A stretch of 64,000 nt of DNA from CAVRXT01 sp049644285 (GTDB lineage: Bacteria > Acidobacteriota > Terriglobia > Acidiferrales > UBA7541), in NCBI GenBank assembly GCA_049644285.1, contig JBARRP010000213.1:1-64000 (forward strand). The letters run 5' to 3'. Shown one piece after another: positions 60,353 to 64,000 of this stretch; the stretch's first letter is position 1; each line of letters opens with the position of its first letter. Position numbers and translations under genes: made by a program. The notes beneath the pieces were generated by a model. The model ran no database searches and was not told the origin of the DNA. It saw only the letters and a list, made by a program, of their open reading frames with translations.

Positions 60353-61791
60353 TTAGAGCGAGCGCAGGAAGTTCAAAAGATCCTGCTGGTCCCGTGATGA
60401 AAGTTCAAGAAAGTTGTTGATGACACTGTTCGCTTCGGACCCGCCGCTGCGATGAGCCTTGATGGCCTCGATCAGGTCCTTCGTGCGCCCGTCGTGCAGG
60501 AAGAAAATGCGTTGCCCGAGTCCCCACAGCGGCGCCGTGCGGAATTCGTTGCCGCTCGCATTTCCTTGACCCACACCATCAGCGAGATCCGTCCCCATGT
60601 TGTGCGCCAACAGATCGGAGAAGAGGTTCACCGGCTGGTTGGACAGGGCTGGGAGGTACGCTTTACCCGTATTCAAGGTTGGGGTATGGCACATGTTGCA
60701 GCCGATGGCGTTGAATACCTGCGACCCGTTCCTGGTGGAAAACGTGGATCGAGCCGGCGTGGGTGGCGCCGAGAGACGCATGAACGTGGCAAAATTGACG
60801 ACGTCGGCCGAAAAGCCCGAAGGCAGGTTGGCCGCGGTAGTCGTCGTGTTGGTTGAGTCTTCCGGCGTACCGTTGAATTGGCAATTCGGATCATTCTCCC
60901 GTTCGTTGGGGAAGAGCTCATTGGTGACGCCTTGCTCCACGTTATAAGCTTCTCCCGCGAACACCGTCAGCGATTTGTTTTGAGCCTTCCAGCCGAAGCG
61001 CGTGATCGTGCCGTCGTTGCCGCTTGTGTTGGCGTGACCCGAGACTCCGAAGTTGCCTTTGTTGCGGTTGGCGGCGTTACTCAGAATCGTGGAGTCGGCG
61101 ATAGCTTCGATCAGACCGGCTCCGAACAGCGGAGTGGGAATCCGGAAGATGACGTTCTGATTGGCGAGCGCCGTGTTGAAGTCCGGTTGAGCGATGTGGC
61201 AGCCCGGTGCGTCCGTCCGGAGATCACGAACAAGTCGTGCACCCCGCCATCCGGGTTGCCCTTCGAGTCCCGGACGAAGCGAGCCTCCCGGACGGGACCG
61301 TCGAGAGTCACGAAAGGAGGTACGAAATTCGTGGCTCCGTCCAGCGTGGCCAGCGCCACTTCCGGATTGGTAAACGGGCTCGTGCCGCCGGCGACAGGTT
61401 GCGCATGGCATCCCGCGCAACTGTTGAGGTTAAAACGCGATCCCAAGCCAACCCCTGCTTCGCCTGAAATCCCGCCCGAAACCGAGTCCACCTCCAAGAA
61501 TCGCCCCAGGGCAGCAGCGAAGAAAGCCTGGTAGTCGGGGCTGAGGCCCGCTATAGGTCCTCCCGCACCGGGTGCTCCTCCGCGTACGCCAGGGTCAACT
61601 GGTTGTTCGTTGTCCTGGCCGGACCCTCCTCCTCCGCCCGACGATCCTCCCCCGCCCCCCGATCCGTGCCCTCCTCCGTCACTGCGGTTCACTCCCTGAG
61701 CCTGCACGCTTCCGCCGCAGCGAACCTGCGTGAGAAGTGCGGCGATCAGCGCGATCGAACACAGACACTTTCGACGACTGGGCTTACTCAT
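60353..61791 (-). pseudogene. Di-heme oxidoreductase (DHOR/DUF1111-type), frameshifted
   Basis: Two overlapping frames form one protein. The N-terminal part starts at ATG 61791 (GAGGAGG upstream) and has a signal/lipoprotein-like leader (TQVRCGG), a Gly/Ser-rich linker, and a haem motif CAGCH. It runs into HDLFVISGRT near 61218, after which the continuation DAPGCHIAQPDFNTALANQ is in the next frame. The C-terminal part carries a second haem motif CNMCH and ends LLNFLRSL at 60353. The break lies in a GTCC tandem (61211-61218); one more repeat unit would restore the frame. This family is periplasmic and related to MauG/cytochrome peroxidases. Real mutation and assembly error cannot be separated here. 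Confidence 0.8.
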
Positions 61792-62166
61792 CACAAATCC
61801 TCCTCGGGAATGGAGACACACGTACACACACTCTCCCTTCCGTCGTAGTCAAATGGGTCGACCGATTAAACGGTGTTGCAATTCGGGGAAAGGAGAGGCT
61901 GGGGTGCGCTCTTTTACTCCGCGCGCAATATACTGTCAAGGGAAAATTAGATTAATTTTAAATATACAAGAAGGAAGCCTGCGCACAAAAAAGTGACCGG
62001 AGAACAACTACCATCAAATCCGATATTTCGATGGAGCGTTCGTAATGAAGCTCTCAGTACGACTATGCATGCGCAGGACATCACTCTGGGGAGGTCTCAG
62101 CAAGCTGTGAAGCGATTCCGTGACAATAAAACCAGTTGCCACATAGACGCCTGAGCATCGGAGGCA
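61792..62166. other. Intergenic region upstream of oxidoreductase, AT-rich
   Basis: 375 bases between two minus-strand genes. It holds the promoter at 61911-61939 and a markedly AT-rich stretch at 61944-61975 that could act as an UP element. From 61980 to 62166 I see no gene, RNA or repeat. Confidence 0.4.
61911..61939 (-). promoter_or_regulatory. Candidate sigma-70-type promoter of di-heme oxidoreductase gene
   Basis: On the minus strand TTGACA (61939-61934), exactly 17 bases, TAAAAG (61916-61911; 4 of 6 to TATAAT). It is ~120 bases upstream of the ATG at 61791, with AT-rich DNA directly upstream of the -35. Confidence 0.5.
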
Positions 62167-63786
62167 TTACGGCGAAGGTGGCGGCGCCACTACTGAAGAC
62201 TCCACAACGGCAATTTTTCCGTCCGGCGTGCGCTCGAGTGCCGGGGCATAGAGCCCGAGAAGTTCGCGTCGCCACCACATTCCTGTTTCCCGTTTCGTCT
62301 TCAAATCGGTGAACCAATATTGCCAGATCACGGCGCGCACCTTTTGCGGCGGCGAATCGGGGAAGGGATTGCCGGCGATGAGCGCGAGCACCTCGGGTGA
62401 ATTCTTCAGCAGCCGCTCTTCGGTGTAGACGACAAAGGGAAACTCGCGCCACGGTCCGAGCGTCGCGAACCACAGGTTCCAGTCAAAACGTGGCTGATAG
62501 GGCGCGTAGATGCCTGGCGGCTTGCTGGGGTCCTGCGGCTTGTACCGGAAGGAGTAGGTGATCCACGTCTTGGCGTCGCGCGTGCCCTGAAATTCGATTT
62601 CATAGCGACCGCGCGTCATGATTCCGAAAAGGCCGTAGCGATTGGCGATCCGGAACGGATCGAGGAGGCGCACTGGCCCACGCGGCAGCGGCAGCATGGG
62701 AAGAATCATGCCGATGAGGAGCGCCACGATCGCATAGAAGGTCCAGCCGAGGCAGAATCCACAGACAGTCCGCCGACACGGCTCTACCAATTGCCGGGCC
62801 CACGTCAGCGAACTCGCCGCTGCTGAAGCGTTTGCCGGTTCGAGGACTGGCTCTCGAGCGAGCCAGGCCAGCCATTTTCGGTTGAACAACGGCGCGAGGA
62901 AACGGTCGTCGAGAAGCAAGATGCCCAGCGATAGCACCAGATAATTCAGGAACGTGTAATTCGCGGTCAGGATGATTCCAATCTCGAACGGCGTCACGAT
63001 GAAGAAGCAGACGATGCGGAAGCGCCGAGGCAGAAAAAACATCCATACGATTACCAGTTCGACTGCAAGCGTGAGGAACGCCGTCGACGCGTGGAACCAG
63101 TGTGGGAGCTGCTGGGCGTACCACCCAATCCATGTCGGCAGCGGGCCATTCTGGTAGTAGTCATCCATGGCGGTAAAATTCCGCCATTCCGGATCCCCGC
63201 CCAAAATCTTCGCGACTCCTGATTCGAAGTAGATCGTGAACCACACAAGCTGCAGCAGAAAGAGGCTCGCGCGGGAGGGCGCGTAAGCGCGTCCTAAGCC
63301 GGGTCGGAGCCCGGGCGGGGCGAAAAACAAGCTGATGAATCCAGCTGAAAGCAGCATACCGTCCGACTGGTACCCGGAGAAATCCTGCGCCGCCGCCACA
63401 AAGGAAAGGAAGGTCAGGAAACACACCAGCAACATCCCCCGCGGCATGATGTTCAAGATGACCAGAATCGAAGCCATCAACCCGACCCAGCATACGAGCA
63501 TCAACATGCGGTTCCCGCTGGAGAACCAAAAGAGCGTCGGCGCGAACCAGTAGCGATATGCGCCGGCGTAACGCGACACCGCTTGCAAGTAATCACCAGC
63601 GGGAAGAATACCGTCAGGTCCGATCAATCCCTTGATTTGGAACAAGAGCGAGCAAAACGCGGAGAAATAAATCAGCCCAAGCGCGCGCAGGAAAAGCCAC
63701 CTGGGCCAGAGATGAGAAGCCACACCTTCTCCGGTCGGCTCCGGCCCCAGCAGCCAATTGGTGATCGCGGACGCGCCGCCATCCAC
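62167..63786 (-). CDS. Lipase maturation factor-like integral membrane protein
   Basis: 539 residues from GTG at 63786. About ten TM helices in the first ~380 residues, with LMF1-family features: WPRWLFLRALGLIYFSAF, GPDGILPAGDYL, DFSGYQSDGMLLSAGFISLFFAPP, WFTIYFESGVAKI and GDPEWRNFTAMDDYYQNGPLPTW. The soluble C-terminus includes YRYKPQDPSKPP and FDWNLWFATLGPWREFPFV. The vertebrate homologue assists lipase folding in the ER; bacterial homologues have no proven function. Related to HTTM-type proteins. It appears to be a single-gene unit. Confidence 0.85.
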   Translation of the reverse strand: MDGGASAITNWLLGPEPTGEGVASHLWPRWLFLRALGLIYFSAFCSLLFQIKGLIGPDGILPAGDYLQAVSRYAGAYRYWFAPTLFWFSSGNRMLMLVCWVGLMASILVILNIMPRGMLLVCFLTFLSFVAAAQDFSGYQSDGMLLSAGFISLFFAPPGLRPGLGRAYAPSRASLFLLQLVWFTIYFESGVAKILGGDPEWRNFTAMDDYYQNGPLPTWIGWYAQQLPHWFHASTAFLTLAVELVIVWMFFLPRRFRIVCFFIVTPFEIGIILTANYTFLNYLVLSLGILLLDDRFLAPLFNRKWLAWLAREPVLEPANASAAASSLTWARQLVEPCRRTVCGFCLGWTFYAIVALLIGMILPMLPLPRGPVRLLDPFRIANRYGLFGIMTRGRYEIEFQGTRDAKTWITYSFRYKPQDPSKPPGIYAPYQPRFDWNLWFATLGPWREFPFVVYTEERLLKNSPEVLALIAGNPFPDSPPQKVRAVIWQYWFTDLKTKRETGMWWRRELLGLYAPALERTPDGKIAVVESSVVAPPPSP

Positions 63787-63906
63787 TCGTGTGCGACCTC
63801 GGCTGTGATTATACAGACCGGGCTGGCAAGTCGCCGCCGAACTCTCAGGAGCCGCGAAAAGTCACACCCGCGGCCAACGGCTGCGGGTTGGGCAAGTTTT
63901 GCCGAA

Positions 63907-63935
63907 GTTTTTAGAGGTGAGTTTTTTAGAGGTGA
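63907..63935. repeat. Tandem 14/15-bp repeat before right-edge frame
   Basis: GTTTTTAGAGGTGA (63907-63920) is followed directly by GTTTTTTAGAGGTGA (63921-63935). Each unit contains a ribosome-binding-like AGAGGTGA. Confidence 0.5.
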
Positions 63936-64000
63936 ATGATTATCAGGATATTGAAGAGCCGGCTTGGAATCCTCAATGCGATGCTTGCAGCGATTTCGGA
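63936..64000 (+). CDS. Possible N-terminal fragment of a gene cut by the right edge
   Basis: ATG at 63936 directly follows AGAGGTGA and reads MIIRILKSRLGILNAMLAAIS, open to the edge, a shape compatible with a signal peptide. A GTG at 63932 in another frame is also open (MNDYQDIEEPAWNPQCDACS). Too short to decide. Confidence 0.2.
   Translation, partial: MIIRILKSRLGILNAMLAAIS

Noticed and set aside
1..64000. CRISPR arrays, transposases, integrases, toxin-antitoxin pairs, rRNA and tRNA
   Set aside because: Looked for and not seen; repeats found are intergenic palindromes and one direct repeat only.

Overview
The window looks like part of a soil-type Acidobacteriota chromosome. This is inferred from gene content, not proven. 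It has moderately high GC, a large Oar-type TonB-dependent outer-membrane receptor with an N-terminal carboxypeptidase-regulatory-like domain, many ATGA/GTGA-coupled genes, a lipase-maturation-factor-like membrane protein and a dense set of sensory genes. No rRNA, tRNA, CRISPR array, insertion sequence, phage gene or flagellar gene was seen.

Left third (about 2.3-28.5 kb): a sensory block. A long minus-strand run (about 15.1 kb down to 2.3 kb) encodes PilZ, an unknown 533-residue protein, a degenerate receiver/HisKA-like protein, CheY, CheW, a receptor, CheR, a hybrid CheA-receiver, CheB, two CheW proteins and two response regulators, one of them a pseudo-receiver fused to DUF4388. Next come an NtrC-family sigma-54 activator and a soluble GAF/PAS histidine kinase (15.4-19.2 kb, minus). 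Divergent from these is a second, plus-strand chemosensory operon (19.6-27.6 kb): a TonB-C protein, receptor, CheW, CheR, CheA, CheB, CheY and CheX. By eye I found three sigma-54-type GG-N10-GC promoters. They lie before the PilZ gene, before cheY and before the TonB-C/receptor operon. Each has an upstream dyad resembling TGTCTCA-N3-TGAGACA at an enhancer-like distance. This suggests that the adjacent NtrC-type pair controls both chemosensory systems.

Middle (27.6-48.2 kb): a PilZ-Cys4-PilZ protein is followed by metabolic genes. On the plus strand are cofE, a fumarylacetoacetase-family protein, a homocitrate/isopropylmalate-synthase-like enzyme and a divergent tryptophan-2,3-dioxygenase-like protein. 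On the minus strand are a Mer-like F420-type luciferase-fold enzyme, two ketopantoate-reductase-like proteins, two M24 and one M20 peptidase-fold proteins (several with altered metal ligands), and a CoxM-CoxS-CoxG-CoxL type molybdenum hydroxylase with a nearby MocA-like transferase. Two membrane proteins share a repeated AHxH module. A luciferase-like monooxygenase with a flavin reductase closes the section. This looks like a catabolic region of unknown substrate.

Right third (48.3-64 kb): the TonB-dependent receptor, then F420 metabolism: an F420H2:NADP oxidoreductase-like gene, cofC, and cofG-cofH-cofD as an overlapping operon. With cofE this gives all core enzymes for F420 as separate single-domain proteins. 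Then come a dienelactone hydrolase flanked by a ~55-bp direct repeat, a DUF72 protein, two broken genes (a TonB-C lipoprotein with an in-frame TGA, and a frameshifted di-heme oxidoreductase), a palindromic repeat with a strong terminator, and the lipase-maturation-factor-like protein. Most start sites were chosen from ribosome-binding sites and 4-nt overlaps. Promoter and operator calls are pattern matches made by eye.
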